A stretch of 64,000 nucleotides of DNA. Origin: Bradyrhizobium sp. U87765 SZCCT0048. GTDB taxonomy: Bacteria; Pseudomonadota; Alphaproteobacteria; Rhizobiales; Xanthobacteraceae. Position 1 is the first letter of the stretch; the number at the start of each line of letters is the position of its first letter. Of the stretch, positions 34,168 to 44,556 are shown piece by piece. The stretch is from assembly GCF_018131225.1 (NCBI RefSeq), contig NZ_JAFCMM010000001.1, positions 2,604,001 through 2,668,000 of the forward strand, written 5' to 3'. The notes below the pieces were generated by a model, which was not told the origin of the DNA, ran no database searches, and saw nothing but the letters and a program-made list of their open reading frames with translations. The translations under genes were made by a program, and so were the position numbers.

Positions 34168-34612
34168 CGCGGTCGGATTCGCGCAGCGCCATCAGCGTCG
34201 CAGACATGCTGGCGACAAGCTTTTCCTGCCCATCGCGCACCACAAGCGCCTGCGCGTCGCAGACCGTCAGCGTTCGCCCCGGCTTGATCACACGCGCCCG
34301 GAATGCGAAGCGCTCGCCACTCGCCGGCGCCAGGAGGTTGGTCTTGAACTCGACGGTCAGCACGTCGGCATCCGCCGGCATTAGCGAATAGGCTGCGTAG
34401 CCGCAGGCACTGTCGAGCGCCGTGGTGATGATGCCGGCGTGGACGAAGCCATGTTGCTGGGTAAAGGCCGCGTCATAGGCCATCGTGAGGTCGACCTCGC
34501 CGGGGCCGACGCGATCGAGACGAATGCCGAGGGTGTGCATTGCCCGCTGGCGGCGAAAGCTGTCGCTGACCCGCAACTGATAGTGCGGGTCCTGGGGCTC
34601 GTACCCTGCCAT
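34139..34612 (-). CDS. Hotdog-fold thioesterase (PaaI family)
   Basis: The 157-residue protein has the PaaI/YbgC-type hotdog pattern: FTQQHGFVHAGIITTALDSACGYAAY, with HxGxxxxxxD-like catalytic spacing, followed by VEFKTNLLAPASGERFAFRARV. It hydrolyses acyl-CoA thioesters in the cytoplasm. It is the last gene of the minus-strand acyl-CoA cluster but has its own promoter-like sequence overlapped by two palindromic operators. It overlaps the PPTase gene tail-to-tail by 29 bases. Confidence 0.9.
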   Translation of the reverse strand: MAGYEPQDPHYQLRVSDSFRRQRAMHTLGIRLDRVGPGEVDLTMAYDAAFTQQHGFVHAGIITTALDSACGYAAYSLMPADADVLTVEFKTNLLAPASGERFAFRARVIKPGRTLTVCDAQALVVRDGQEKLVASMSATLMALRESDRVKASAARPI

Positions 34613-34632
34613 GGCCGCGCGCCTCCCTGATC

Positions 34633-34652
34633 CTGATACGGAACCGTATCAG
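34633..34652. promoter_or_regulatory. Palindromic operator 1 (TetR-type)
   Basis: CTGATACGG-AA-CCGTATCAG is a 9-base perfect inverted repeat with a 2-base centre, 21 bases upstream of the thioesterase ATG. It covers a -10-like TACGGT on the minus strand (34643-34648). The shape is that of a TetR-family operator; the regulator is not in the window. Confidence 0.65.
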
Positions 34653-34671
34653 ACCTGAGTGCGCAACGCAA
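34643..34671 (-). promoter_or_regulatory. Candidate promoter of the thioesterase gene
   Basis: On the minus strand TTGCGT (34666-34671), a 17-base spacer and TACGGT (34643-34648) form a plausible sigma70-type promoter. The -10 lies inside operator 1 and the -35 abuts operator 2, as expected for a repressed promoter. Confidence 0.45.
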
Positions 34672-34684
34672 TACGGCACCGTAT
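34671..34684. promoter_or_regulatory. Palindromic operator 2 (TetR-type)
   Basis: ATACGG-CA-CCGTAT repeats the core of operator 1 with centres 35 bases apart. It is a 6-base perfect inverted repeat and touches the -35-like element. Two copies of the same core make a chance origin unlikely. Confidence 0.6.
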
Positions 34685-34711
34685 CAGAAGTCGGCCACCG
34701 CGCCGCTCGGG

Positions 34712-35491
34712 TCAGCAGCCCGGCCAGGACGGCTTGCGCTTCTCGGCGAACGCCGCAATGCCTTCGCGGGCGTCCTCGGTCATCCCCAGCAGGGCGATCT
34801 GGCTTTCGGTGAAGGCGATGGCTTCGTCGAACGACATCGCCGCGATGGCCCGCATGGCGTACTTGCCGCGGCGGATCGCGGTCGGCGACTTGTCGGCGAT
34901 GCGTCCGACCAGCCACTCCACCTTGGCGTCGAGGTCCGCCGCAGGCACGACATGGTTCAGCAGCCCCGCCGCCTGCGCCGTCGCGGCATCGAATGGCTCT
35001 CCTGTCAGGCTCCATTCGTTGATCAGACGCCGTGGCGCGATGCTCTGCAGCAGGCTCATCACCTGCATCGGAAACACCCCGACCTTGACCTCCGGCAGGC
35101 CGAATACGACGTTGTCGGCGGCGACCGCCATGTCGGTCATGGCGAGCAGGCCCATGCCGCCAGCCATGCACGCACCATTGACGCGCGCAATGCTCGGCTT
35201 GGTCGCGCCGTGCGCCAGCCGCAGCATGTCCGCATAGTCGACGTTGGGTCTCGCGAAATCGAAGCTGAACGCCTTGCCAGGTTGCAGGTCGGCGCCGGCG
35301 CAGAACGCCTTGTCGCCTGCGCCGGTCAGCACGATCGCGCGCACCGCCGGATCGTCATGGGCAGCGCGGTACCCTGCGACGATGCCCGCGATCACCTCGG
35401 CATTGAGCGCGTTGCGTTTGTCGGGCCGGTTGATGGTGATCCAGAACGCAGGCCCGCGAACCTCGTGGAGAACGGGAAGCGATGTCGTCAT
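34712..35491 (-). CDS. Enoyl-CoA hydratase/isomerase
   Basis: This 259-residue crotonase-fold protein has the oxyanion-hole strand AFCAGADLQ and the second motif VNGACMAGGMGLLAMTD. The glutamates used by classical hydratases are partly replaced around FGLPEVKVGVFPMQV, where one Glu is kept. It hydrates an enoyl-CoA or acts as an isomerase. It begins 5 bases after the acyl-CoA carboxylase biotin subunit, so it is co-transcribed with the carboxylase. In leucine or terpene degradation this step follows the carboxylase (for example 3-methylglutaconyl-CoA hydratase), which is a reasonable guess here. Confidence 0.9.
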   Translation of the reverse strand: MTTSLPVLHEVRGPAFWITINRPDKRNALNAEVIAGIVAGYRAAHDDPAVRAIVLTGAGDKAFCAGADLQPGKAFSFDFARPNVDYADMLRLAHGATKPSIARVNGACMAGGMGLLAMTDMAVAADNVVFGLPEVKVGVFPMQVMSLLQSIAPRRLINEWSLTGEPFDAATAQAAGLLNHVVPAADLDAKVEWLVGRIADKSPTAIRRGKYAMRAIAAMSFDEAIAFTESQIALLGMTEDAREGIAAFAEKRKPSWPGC

Positions 35492-35496
35492 CGTTG

Positions 35497-37485
35497 CTAC
35501 TCCGCGGCTTTGGCGGCGACGTCGATCTCCGCCACGATGCTGCTGGTGGTCACCTGCTCACCCTCCGCCACATGGATCGCGGCGATGGTGCCGGACGCAG
35601 GCGCGACATGGACATGTTCCATTTTCATTGCCTCCAGCGTCACCATCGGCTGTCCGATGCTGACCTGATCGCCGGCCTTGACCAGCACAGCCACGACTCG
35701 CCCGTTGAGCGCCGCGCGCAGCTTGCCGTCGCCGCCTTCGGCGGCTGCGCGCGCCGGCGGCGCATAGGTCAGGTCGCGCGCTGCGACCGGCGCGCCATCC
35801 ACCAGCAGGAACAGCCGGTCGGCGGCGCGGGCATAGGCGATGGCCGTCGTCAGCGACCCGGTGCGGACCCGGAGCGTGCCGGCTTCGAAGCCATCGACCT
35901 CGAACGTCGTCTCGTCCCCCTGATGCGCCACAGCATAGCTGCCGTTGCGCCGGCGGAAGATCTCGACGTCATGGGTCTCGCCACCGATCGCGATCCGCAT
36001 CGGCACGGGGAATGCCGACGCCAGCGCCCGCCCCTTGCGCCAGGCCGCGCCGTGACGCGCGGTGACGTACAGCACCAGCGCGCTGAGCGCCGGCAACTGC
36101 GAGCCGCAGACCGGCACGCGCAGCGCGTCGCCGTGCTGGCCGATGAACGCCGTGGTGGCTTCGCCGGCCGCAAACACCGGATGGCGCAGGCACGCAGCGA
36201 GGAACGCCTGGTTGGTGGTGACGCCTAACGCAATCGTGCGCGACAGCCCGTTCAACAGGGCCTGCCGGGCTTCGTCGCGCGTCGCCCCCGTGCCGATAAT
36301 CTTGGCCACCATGGAATCATAGAACGGCGGGATCTCCGCTCCCGACGCCAGCGCATGCTCCACACGCAGGCCCGCCGGCATCTCCCAGCACAGCAGCCGG
36401 CCGGACTGCGGCATGAAGTCGTGCGCCGCATCCTCGGCGCACAGCCGCACCTCGATGGCATGACCCGTAAACGTCACATCCTCCTGTCGCAGCGGCAGCG
36501 GATCGCCACCGGCGACGCGCAGCTGCAACTCCACGAGGTCGAGGCTGGTGATCGCTTCGGTCACCGGATGCTCGACCTGCAGGCGGGTATTCATCTCCAT
36601 GAAATAGAACTGCCCGGCCGGGTCGAGCAGGAATTCCAGCGTGCCGGCGCCCTCGTAGCCCATGGCCTTGACCGCCGCCACCGCGACCTCGCCCATCCGC
36701 GCGCGCAACTGTGGCGACACCGCCGGCGACGGTGCCTCCTCGATCACCTTCTGGTGGCGGCGCTGCACCGAGCAGTCGCGCTCGCCGAGATGGATGGCGT
36801 GGCCGTGGCGATCGCCGAACACCTGGATCTCGATGTGGCGGGGATCGACGATGGCGCGTTCGAGAATGACGGTGGCGTCGCCGAAGGCGCTCTTCGCCTC
36901 GGACCTGGCGCTGCGCAGCAGATCCGGGAACGACGCCGCATCCGGCACCAGCCGCATGCCGCGGCCACCGCCGCCGGCGGTCGCCTTGATCATCACGGGG
37001 AAGCCAATCTTTGCCGCCTCCGCGGCCAGCGTTGCGTCGCTCTGATCAGCGCCCTGGTAGCCCGGCACGCAGGGCACACCAGCCTTGGCCATAATGTCCT
37101 TGGCGGCGGCTTTGTCGCCCATGGCGCGGATGGATGCCGCCGACGGCCCGATGAACACCAGGCCCGCCTCGGCGCAGGCCGCCGCGAACGCGGCGTTCTC
37201 CGCCAGGAAGCCATAGCCGGGATGGACCGCGTCGGCGCCGCTGGCCTTTGCAGCAGCGATGATGGCATCGATCCGCAGATAGGACTGCGCCGGCGCGGCG
37301 TCGCCGATCAGCACGGCCTCATCGGCTTCGCGCACATGACGGGCGTTCGCATCGGCGGAGGAATACACCGCTACGACGCCATAGCCGAGGCGCCGTGCGG
37401 TGCGCATCACCCGCAGCGCGATCTCGCCGCGGTTGGCGATCAGGATCTTGCCGAACGGCGTTCGCTTGGTCATCGCGTCCCTCAT
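35497..37485 (-). CDS. Acyl-CoA carboxylase, biotin carboxylase/biotin carrier (alpha) subunit
   Basis: This 662-residue subunit combines an ATP-grasp biotin carboxylase (KILIANRGEIALRVMRTARRL at the N-terminus, ATP loop AGGGGRGMRL, ERDCSVQRRHQKVIEE, MNTRLQVEHPVTE) with a C-terminal biotinyl domain carrying EAMKM (618-622, biotin on Lys621). It carboxylates biotin with bicarbonate and ATP. Domain order and size match the MccA/AtuF/PccA type. Its ATG at 37485 overlaps the carboxyltransferase stop in an ATGA; a second ATG at 37473 is possible. The acyl-CoA specificity comes from the partner subunit. Confidence 0.95.
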   Translation of the reverse strand: MRDAMTKRTPFGKILIANRGEIALRVMRTARRLGYGVVAVYSSADANARHVREADEAVLIGDAAPAQSYLRIDAIIAAAKASGADAVHPGYGFLAENAAFAAACAEAGLVFIGPSAASIRAMGDKAAAKDIMAKAGVPCVPGYQGADQSDATLAAEAAKIGFPVMIKATAGGGGRGMRLVPDAASFPDLLRSARSEAKSAFGDATVILERAIVDPRHIEIQVFGDRHGHAIHLGERDCSVQRRHQKVIEEAPSPAVSPQLRARMGEVAVAAVKAMGYEGAGTLEFLLDPAGQFYFMEMNTRLQVEHPVTEAITSLDLVELQLRVAGGDPLPLRQEDVTFTGHAIEVRLCAEDAAHDFMPQSGRLLCWEMPAGLRVEHALASGAEIPPFYDSMVAKIIGTGATRDEARQALLNGLSRTIALGVTTNQAFLAACLRHPVFAAGEATTAFIGQHGDALRVPVCGSQLPALSALVLYVTARHGAAWRKGRALASAFPVPMRIAIGGETHDVEIFRRRNGSYAVAHQGDETTFEVDGFEAGTLRVRTGSLTTAIAYARAADRLFLLVDGAPVAARDLTYAPPARAAAEGGDGKLRAALNGRVVAVLVKAGDQVSIGQPMVTLEAMKMEHVHVAPASGTIAAIHVAEGEQVTTSSIVAEIDVAAKAAE

Positions 37486-39098
37486 GGCCGGGCCACCGCG
37501 AACTGCATCGCCTGCGGCGTGCGCGCCTGTGCCTCACGGCAGATCGCCAGCACCTCGGCCAGCACCGCGCGGGTGTCGCGCGGATCGATCACGCCATCAT
37601 CCAGCACCCGCGCGCTGGTCGCGAACACGTCCATCTGGCCGTCGAACACCGCGGTGATCTTCGCCTTCATCTTGTCGAGCTGCTCGCGATCGACCGGCTT
37701 GCCCTTGCGGGCGGCGGCCGCCTCGGTGACGATCGCCATGGTCTCGGCGGCCTGCTCGCCGCCCATCACCGCGGTCTTGGCATTGGGCCAGGAGAAACAG
37801 AAGCGCGGATGAAAGCCACGGCCGCACATGCCGTAGTTGCCGGCGCCGAACGAGGCGCCGCAATAGAGGGTGATCTGCGGAACCGTGGCGCTGGTGACCG
37901 CCTGGATCATCTTGGAGCCGTGCTTGATCATGCCGCCTTCCTCGTAGGCGCGGCCGACCATGTAACCCGTGGTGTTGTTGAGATAGATCAGCGGGGTGCG
38001 CGACTGGCAGCAGGCCTGGATGAAATGGGTCGCCTTGTTGGCTCCGTCGGGATCGAGCGGACCGTTGTTGGTGATGATGCCGACCGCATGACCTTCGATC
38101 CGGGCATGGCCGCAGATCGTCGCCGGACCATAGTTCTCGCTGAACGCGGTGAAGTCCGAGCCGTCGACGAGCCGGGCGATGACTTGCCGCATGTCGACCG
38201 GGCGCTTGTGATCCATCGGCATGATGCCGAGGAGATCCTCGCTATCGTAGGCCGGCGGCTGAAAGGATGCTGCGCCATCGTTGCGGCGATCCCAGTTCAG
38301 GCCGGCCATGATGTCGCGCGCGATGCGCAGCGCATCGCGGTCGTCCTCGGCGAGATAGTCGCCAAGGCCGGAAATACCGGTATGCATCTCGGCGCCGCCG
38401 AGCTCCTCCTCGGTGGCGATCTCGCCGGTCGCGGCCTTGAGCAGCGGCGGCCCCGCAAGGAACGCGCGGGTACGCCCGCGCACCATCACGATGTAGTCCG
38501 ACAGCCCGGTCTGATAGGCGCCGCCAGCGGTGGACGAGCCGTGGGTGACGGTGACCACCGGCAGCCCGGCCGCCGAGAGCCGCGCCAGGTTGCGGAAGAT
38601 GTTGCCGCCGCGCACGAAGTCCTCGACACGGTAGCGCAGCAGGTTGGCGCCGGCGCTCTCGACCAGCTGCACCAGCGGCAGCTTGTTCTCCAGCGCCACC
38701 TCCTGCACCCGCAGCTGCTTGTCGAGCCCCATCGGCTGCAGCGCGCCGGCATCGATGCCGGAATCGCTCGCGCTGATCATGCAGCGCACGCCCGACACGA
38801 TGCCGATGCCGGCAATCAGGCCGCAACCAGGAATGCTCCTGTCAGCGTCCGGAACATCGAACATGTAGCCGGCGAGCGTCGACAGCTCGATGAACGGGGT
38901 ATCCGGATCGAGCAGCAGCGCCACTCGCTCGCGCGGCAGCAACTGGCCGCGCTGGTGAAAGCGGTCCTTGGCGGCAGCGGACGCGGTTCGTGCCCGCTCC
39001 TCCAGCATGCGCATCCGCTCGATCAGCGCGAGCATGCCCGCCCGGTTGGCCTGGAAGGCCGCGCCCCCGGCGGCGACGGTGTTCTCGATCAGCGCCAT
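37482..39098 (-). CDS. Acyl-CoA carboxylase, carboxyltransferase (beta) subunit
   Basis: This 538-residue carboxyltransferase (crotonase-like double domain) moves the carboxyl group from biotin to an acyl-CoA. Family segments include RERVALLLDPDTPFIELSTL, GGGS-like GSSTAGGAYQTGLSDYIVMV, NNGPLDPDGANKATHFIQAC, and YGMCGRGFHPRFCFSWPNAK. The sequence follows the methylcrotonyl-/geranyl-CoA carboxylase beta class rather than propionyl-CoA carboxylase; which substrate is used cannot be told. It ends in an ATGA overlap with the alpha subunit and starts 4 bases after the acyl-CoA ligase stop, so these form one operon. Confidence 0.93.
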   Translation of the reverse strand: MALIENTVAAGGAAFQANRAGMLALIERMRMLEERARTASAAAKDRFHQRGQLLPRERVALLLDPDTPFIELSTLAGYMFDVPDADRSIPGCGLIAGIGIVSGVRCMISASDSGIDAGALQPMGLDKQLRVQEVALENKLPLVQLVESAGANLLRYRVEDFVRGGNIFRNLARLSAAGLPVVTVTHGSSTAGGAYQTGLSDYIVMVRGRTRAFLAGPPLLKAATGEIATEEELGGAEMHTGISGLGDYLAEDDRDALRIARDIMAGLNWDRRNDGAASFQPPAYDSEDLLGIMPMDHKRPVDMRQVIARLVDGSDFTAFSENYGPATICGHARIEGHAVGIITNNGPLDPDGANKATHFIQACCQSRTPLIYLNNTTGYMVGRAYEEGGMIKHGSKMIQAVTSATVPQITLYCGASFGAGNYGMCGRGFHPRFCFSWPNAKTAVMGGEQAAETMAIVTEAAAARKGKPVDREQLDKMKAKITAVFDGQMDVFATSARVLDDGVIDPRDTRAVLAEVLAICREAQARTPQAMQFAVARP

Positions 39099-39102
39099 CG
39101 CG

Positions 39103-40698
39103 TCAGTTCGCTCCGAAATGATCCTGGTACTGGGTGCGCAGGTCGACCTTGCGCAGCTTGCCGGTCGCCGTCATCGGCATCTCGTCGAGGATGCGGATCA
39201 GCTTGGGCACCTGGAAGCCGCCGAGATGTTTGCGGCAATGCTCGCCGATGTCGGTCTCGCTCGCCTGTGCACCTGGCTTGAGCTTGACGAATGCCGACAC
39301 CGCCTCGCCCCACTGCGGATGCGGCAGGCCGATCACCGCGGCGTTGGCGACCGCCGGATGGGCAAGCAGGGCTTCCTCGATCTGGACCGAGGCGACGTTC
39401 TCACCGCCGGACTTGATCATGTCCTTCTTGCGGTCGATGAACAGCACCTCGCCGTGCGCGTCGATCAGCGCGAGGTCGCCGGTGTGATGCCAGCCGAACT
39501 TGCGCGCAGCCTCGGTGGCCGCCGGATCCTTGTAATAGCCGAGCATGACATTGGGACCGCGATGCACCAGTTCGCCGACTTCGCCGGCCGGCAGCAGGTT
39601 ACCCTGGTCGTCCATGATCGCGGTCTCGTTGACGATCAGGGACTCGCCCCAGTAGTTGCCGAACCGCGCGAGCTGACGGTCGGGCTGCGACATCGTCGTC
39701 GCCGGATACATCTCCGTCTGGCCGCTGGTGAGGACAAAGTTGGGGCAGAGTTCCGCGATACCGCGCTCCAGCAGCGGCCGGCCCATCGGCGCCATGGTGT
39801 AGATACAGGTGCGCAGCGTCGACAGGTCGAACTCCCGACGCCGCGGATGATCGAGGATTGCCTGGTACATCAGCGACAGGCCGACAAACACCGTGAGCCT
39901 ATCGCGCTGGATCGCCTCCATCGCCACCACCGGATCGAAGCCGCGCATCAGCGCCATGCGGCCGCCGACGGAGAGATAGCTCAGCAGCAGCACATGGCCG
40001 GCGCAGTGGAACAGCGGGAATTGACCGGTGATGCCGTCCTTGCGCGTCAGGCTCATCTCGATGGCATTGCTCATCACGGCCATCACCACCGCGATATGGC
40101 AGTGCATCGCGCCCTTCGGCCGCGACGTGGTGCCACTCGTGTAGATAATCATCGCCAGATCGCGCTCGTCGAACGCGACCTCCGGCTCGATCTCCGATTG
40201 TCCGGCGATCAGGTCGTTGAAGCTGGCGAGTCCTGCCGCCTTCGCCTTCCCCGTCAGATCGACCGCGATCAGATCGACCTTGCGCCGCTCCAGCGCCGCG
40301 CGACGCTCGGGCTGGGCGTGCAGATTGTCGTCGATCAGCGCGAAGCGAACCCCGGCGTGGTCCATGATGTAGTCCATGTCATCCGGACCGAGCATGGTGT
40401 TGATCGGGACCCAGACAAGGCCGGCGCGATGGATGCCGAATAGCGCCTTCACCATCTCGACGGAGTTGTTGCAGATGGTCGAGATCTTGTCGCCGGGCTT
40501 GAGGCCGCGGCCGACGAGATAGTTGGCGAAGCGGTTGGCATCGCGTTCGAGTTCGGTGAAGGTCACCTGCCGCGCGCCGTCGGTCAGGGCGGTGCGGTCG
40601 GGAAACCGCCGTGCCGCGCGCCGCAACAGATCGCCGATCGCCACCCGTCCGATGCGTCCCGGTCCGGGCACGCCGCCCGTCGCCGCCAGATCAGTCAT
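39103..40698 (-). CDS. AMP-dependent acyl-CoA ligase
   Basis: This 531-residue member of the ANL superfamily activates a carboxylic acid to its CoA thioester through an acyl-AMP. It has the P-loop YTSGTTSRPKG, the motif TSGQTEMYP (A5), HTGDLALID (A7) and the C-terminal lysine in MTATGKLRKVDL. It has no signal peptide or carrier domain. With the carboxylase, enoyl-CoA hydratase and acyl-CoA dehydrogenases it gives a complete entry route for an acid into beta-oxidation-like degradation. Substrate unknown. Confidence 0.93.
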   Translation of the reverse strand: MTDLAATGGVPGPGRIGRVAIGDLLRRAARRFPDRTALTDGARQVTFTELERDANRFANYLVGRGLKPGDKISTICNNSVEMVKALFGIHRAGLVWVPINTMLGPDDMDYIMDHAGVRFALIDDNLHAQPERRAALERRKVDLIAVDLTGKAKAAGLASFNDLIAGQSEIEPEVAFDERDLAMIIYTSGTTSRPKGAMHCHIAVVMAVMSNAIEMSLTRKDGITGQFPLFHCAGHVLLLSYLSVGGRMALMRGFDPVVAMEAIQRDRLTVFVGLSLMYQAILDHPRRREFDLSTLRTCIYTMAPMGRPLLERGIAELCPNFVLTSGQTEMYPATTMSQPDRQLARFGNYWGESLIVNETAIMDDQGNLLPAGEVGELVHRGPNVMLGYYKDPAATEAARKFGWHHTGDLALIDAHGEVLFIDRKKDMIKSGGENVASVQIEEALLAHPAVANAAVIGLPHPQWGEAVSAFVKLKPGAQASETDIGEHCRKHLGGFQVPKLIRILDEMPMTATGKLRKVDLRTQYQDHFGAN

Positions 40699-40777
40699 TG
40701 CTCCCTCCTCGATGGATCAGGCAGCCGTTGGTCGGCCGCTCTCGTTGAAAGATGAGCGCGCGTTCACAGGCGCAGCC

Positions 40778-41644
40778 TCAATGACCGATGCCGAAGATGG
40801 CGCGGGCATCCGCCGGGCTCGCGATCTCGCGGCCGGCGCCGCGAGCGTAAGCCACCATGGTCTCGATCAACTGACCATTGGAGGTCACCTTGCTGCCATC
40901 GGGGCGATAGAACGTGTCCTCGAGGCCGGTGCGCAGATGGCCGCCAAGCTCGGCGCAGCGGCGATGCAGCGGCCAGATCTCACCGCGGCCGATCGCCGTG
41001 ACCTGCCAGGCCGCATCCGGCGCCTTGAGCTTGAGGAGGATCGGGAGCAAGTCGGGATCGGCCGGCATGCCGGACGCCACACCCATCACGAAATTGTACT
41101 CCAGCGGGCCGGTGTACATGCCGGTCTGGCGGTACATGGCGACGCTGCGCACGATGCCGACATCGAAGCACTCGAACTCCGGCAGCGTGCCGGCCTGCTT
41201 CATGACATCGATATAAGCCTGGATCTTCTCGACGGGATTGTCGAACAGGTGCGGCGGCCACGCCCAGGTATTGTCGGCCTTGACCTTGAGATAGTTGAGC
41301 GAACCGGCGTTGCAGGCCGCCATCTCCGGCTTCGTCTCGCGCACGCAGTCAAGCGCGCCGGCGTAGTTCGGCCCGACCACGCCCGTGGTGTGGTTGATGA
41401 CGACGCCCGGACAGGCCTCGCGGATCGCCTGCTGGATCGCACGCGACACCCCGACGTCCCATGACGGCAGATGCCCCTTGCCCGGCTCCTGCTGCCGCAG
41501 GTGGATATGCATCACGCTGGCGCCGGCGTCGTAGGCGGCCTTCGCCTCGCGCGCCATCTCTTCCGGCGTGACCGGCACGTTGTGCTGCTTCGGATCGGTC
41601 AGCACGCCATTGAGCGCGCAGGTGATCACCGCCTTGTCGGACAT
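40778..41644 (-). CDS. BKACE family beta-keto acid cleavage enzyme (3-keto-5-aminohexanoate cleavage-like)
   Basis: The 288-residue TIM-barrel protein belongs to the family formerly DUF849. Zn-binding residues are visible in SVMHIHLR, and the conserved NHTTG, DVGIVRSV and GLEDTFYRP-type blocks are present. These enzymes condense a beta-keto acid with acetyl-CoA to give acetoacetate and a new acyl-CoA. ATG 41644 has GGAG upstream; the same frame continues beyond it through the AraC gene but that part is not coding. It is placed between the ligase and the AraC regulator, suggesting cleavage of a beta-keto intermediate in the pathway. Confidence 0.9.
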   Translation of the reverse strand: MSDKAVITCALNGVLTDPKQHNVPVTPEEMAREAKAAYDAGASVMHIHLRQQEPGKGHLPSWDVGVSRAIQQAIREACPGVVINHTTGVVGPNYAGALDCVRETKPEMAACNAGSLNYLKVKADNTWAWPPHLFDNPVEKIQAYIDVMKQAGTLPEFECFDVGIVRSVAMYRQTGMYTGPLEYNFVMGVASGMPADPDLLPILLKLKAPDAAWQVTAIGRGEIWPLHRRCAELGGHLRTGLEDTFYRPDGSKVTSNGQLIETMVAYARGAGREIASPADARAIFGIGH

Positions 41645-41741
41645 GCTCGCCAGATCTCCATCGCCGCCGCGCACTGTCGCGCGACGTTCGGCATGATGGG
41701 GAACGGCCGTTGCGGCTGCTTGCGTCGACTGGCTGTCTGCG

Positions 41742-42551
41742 TCAGGCGAGTGCGGCAATCGCCGTCGCGTCGGGCTGCGAGGCGCTGCGGTAGATGCGCA
41801 GGTCACGCGATCCGGAGAAGATCGCGCCGGGTTTGAGGCCGTAGAAGCGCCGGATCGAATGGCAGAAGTGGGTCGAATCCGGATAGCCGATGTCTTGCGC
41901 GAGATGCGCGAAGTTGAGATCCTCGTTGACGAAATGCAGCAGATGCCGCGCCCGCTTGTGGGCACGGAAGGCGCGGAACGAGACGCCGGTCTGCTGCTTG
42001 AACAGATGCAGGAAGCGCGACTGCGACAGGCGCGCTGCTGCGGCGCAATCCGCGGCGGTCGCCGCCGGCCGCGAGAAGTCGTTGAGGCGGCCGACCGCCT
42101 CGACGATGCGCGCATCAAGGCGACGGCGGGCAAGCGGCGCGCCCAGCACGATGGTGTCGAGTTCCTCGGTCGTGAAACCGTCGCAGCCGCCGGCCATGCG
42201 CAGGCGGAGATAGGCCGCACAGATCCGCTCGGCCAGCGCCGGCCCTTGTTCGGTGGCGCGGCGCGCCAGCAGGTCAAGCGCCGCCGGGGTGACACTTTCC
42301 GGCTCGACTGTGAAACACAGCGACGAGCGCGCATCGCTGGTGATCGTGTGTTCGACAAAGGGAGGGATGAATGCGAGCGGCAGGCCGGTCTCGGAACGGC
42401 CCTCGCAGGTCAGCGCCAGTTGCCCGCCGAGCCCGACATAGATCAGCACCGATCCGGTCGAACGGTTGCGCGGCCGCCCCAGCAGCCCGGCATAGAACAC
42501 CCGCTCGGGGCTGATGAGCATGACATGGCCGGATTCGGAGCGGGCATCCAT
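41742..42551 (-). CDS. AraC family transcriptional regulator
   Basis: The 269-residue protein has a cupin-like N-terminal sensor region (FIPPFVEHTITSD) and a C-terminal double helix-turn-helix. The latter contains AAAARLSQSRFLHLFKQQTG and the second recognition block AHLAQDIGYPDSTHFCHSIRRFYGLKPG, an intact AraC signature. It is the only regulator in the acyl-CoA cluster and probably controls the genes around it in response to a pathway acid. ATG 42551 has GGAGG upstream; ATG 42644 would add 31 basic residues. Confidence 0.9.
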   Translation of the reverse strand: MDARSESGHVMLISPERVFYAGLLGRPRNRSTGSVLIYVGLGGQLALTCEGRSETGLPLAFIPPFVEHTITSDARSSLCFTVEPESVTPAALDLLARRATEQGPALAERICAAYLRLRMAGGCDGFTTEELDTIVLGAPLARRRLDARIVEAVGRLNDFSRPAATAADCAAAARLSQSRFLHLFKQQTGVSFRAFRAHKRARHLLHFVNEDLNFAHLAQDIGYPDSTHFCHSIRRFYGLKPGAIFSGSRDLRIYRSASQPDATAIAALA

Positions 42552-42698
42552 CGCGGCGGTTCCTCCAGGAATCGAATGTCGCCGCGTCGCCACGGCGCCC
42601 TCTGCGGGGCGCCGCGAGCATACACCAACACGGCCGCTTGTCATGAGGCGCGTCCTGGGGCGGGATGCCGCTCCATCCGCAACCCCCTGGACGAACGA

Positions 42699-43342
42699 CT
42701 AGATCCGGGCTGGAACGTTCTGATCGACGGCCGCCTGTTTTTCCGCCGCGCGGGCGCGCCTGAAGCCATCGCGCTGCTGCAGCCCCTGCCAGTAGGCGGT
42801 GACAGCCGGACCGAAATCCTTGGCAAGACCGATCCGTTCAGCGAGCAGCAGGGCGTAACCGACCGAAATGTCGGCCATCGTGAATCGCGTGCAGAGCGAG
42901 GCCCGTCCGGCCGTCGCAGCTTCCACCGCCCGCAGACGGCCCAGGAACCACTTGGCATAGTCGGCCACGACCTGGGGATTGCGCCGCTCCGGCGGCTCGA
43001 GCTCGCCATAGCGCAGCACCAGCGTCTGCGGAAAGGTCAGCGTCGCCTCGCCGAAGTACAGCCAGTTCAGGAATGCGCCATATTCCGGCTCGTCCGGGGC
43101 GACCGCGAGCGGCGTCGGCCCGTAGCGGGTGGCGAGGTAATGGCCAATCGCGGACGACTCCGTCATGCGGGTGTCGCCGTCGATCATAAAGGGAATGGTG
43201 CCGAGCGGATTGAGGCCGAGATACTCCTTGGCCAGCGCGCGCGGCGGGAACGGCAGCATCTTCAGCTCGTAGGGCAGCCCCATCTCCTCGAGCGCCCACA
43301 CCGGGCGGAACGAGCGGGCGGCTTCGCAGTGGTACAGCGTGA

Positions 43343-43346
<4 letters not shown>
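42699..43346 (-). CDS. Glutathione S-transferase family protein
   Basis: The 215-residue protein begins with MITLYHCEAARSFRPVWALEE, the thioredoxin-like half with Ser near position 11, then NPLGTIPFMIDG (cis-Pro) and ESSAIGHYLATRYG. A helical half has FTMADISVGYALL, the conserved N-cap Asp motif. Its ATG overlaps the stop of the acyl-CoA dehydrogenase gene in an ATGA, so it is translated from the same transcript, pointing to a role tied to the catabolic pathway (conjugation or isomerisation of a reactive intermediate). Confidence 0.88.
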
Positions 43347-44518
<1,172 letters not shown>

Positions 44519-44556
44519 ACGAATATCCTTTGTCGATCGTTGGAAGCGCCCGGCGC

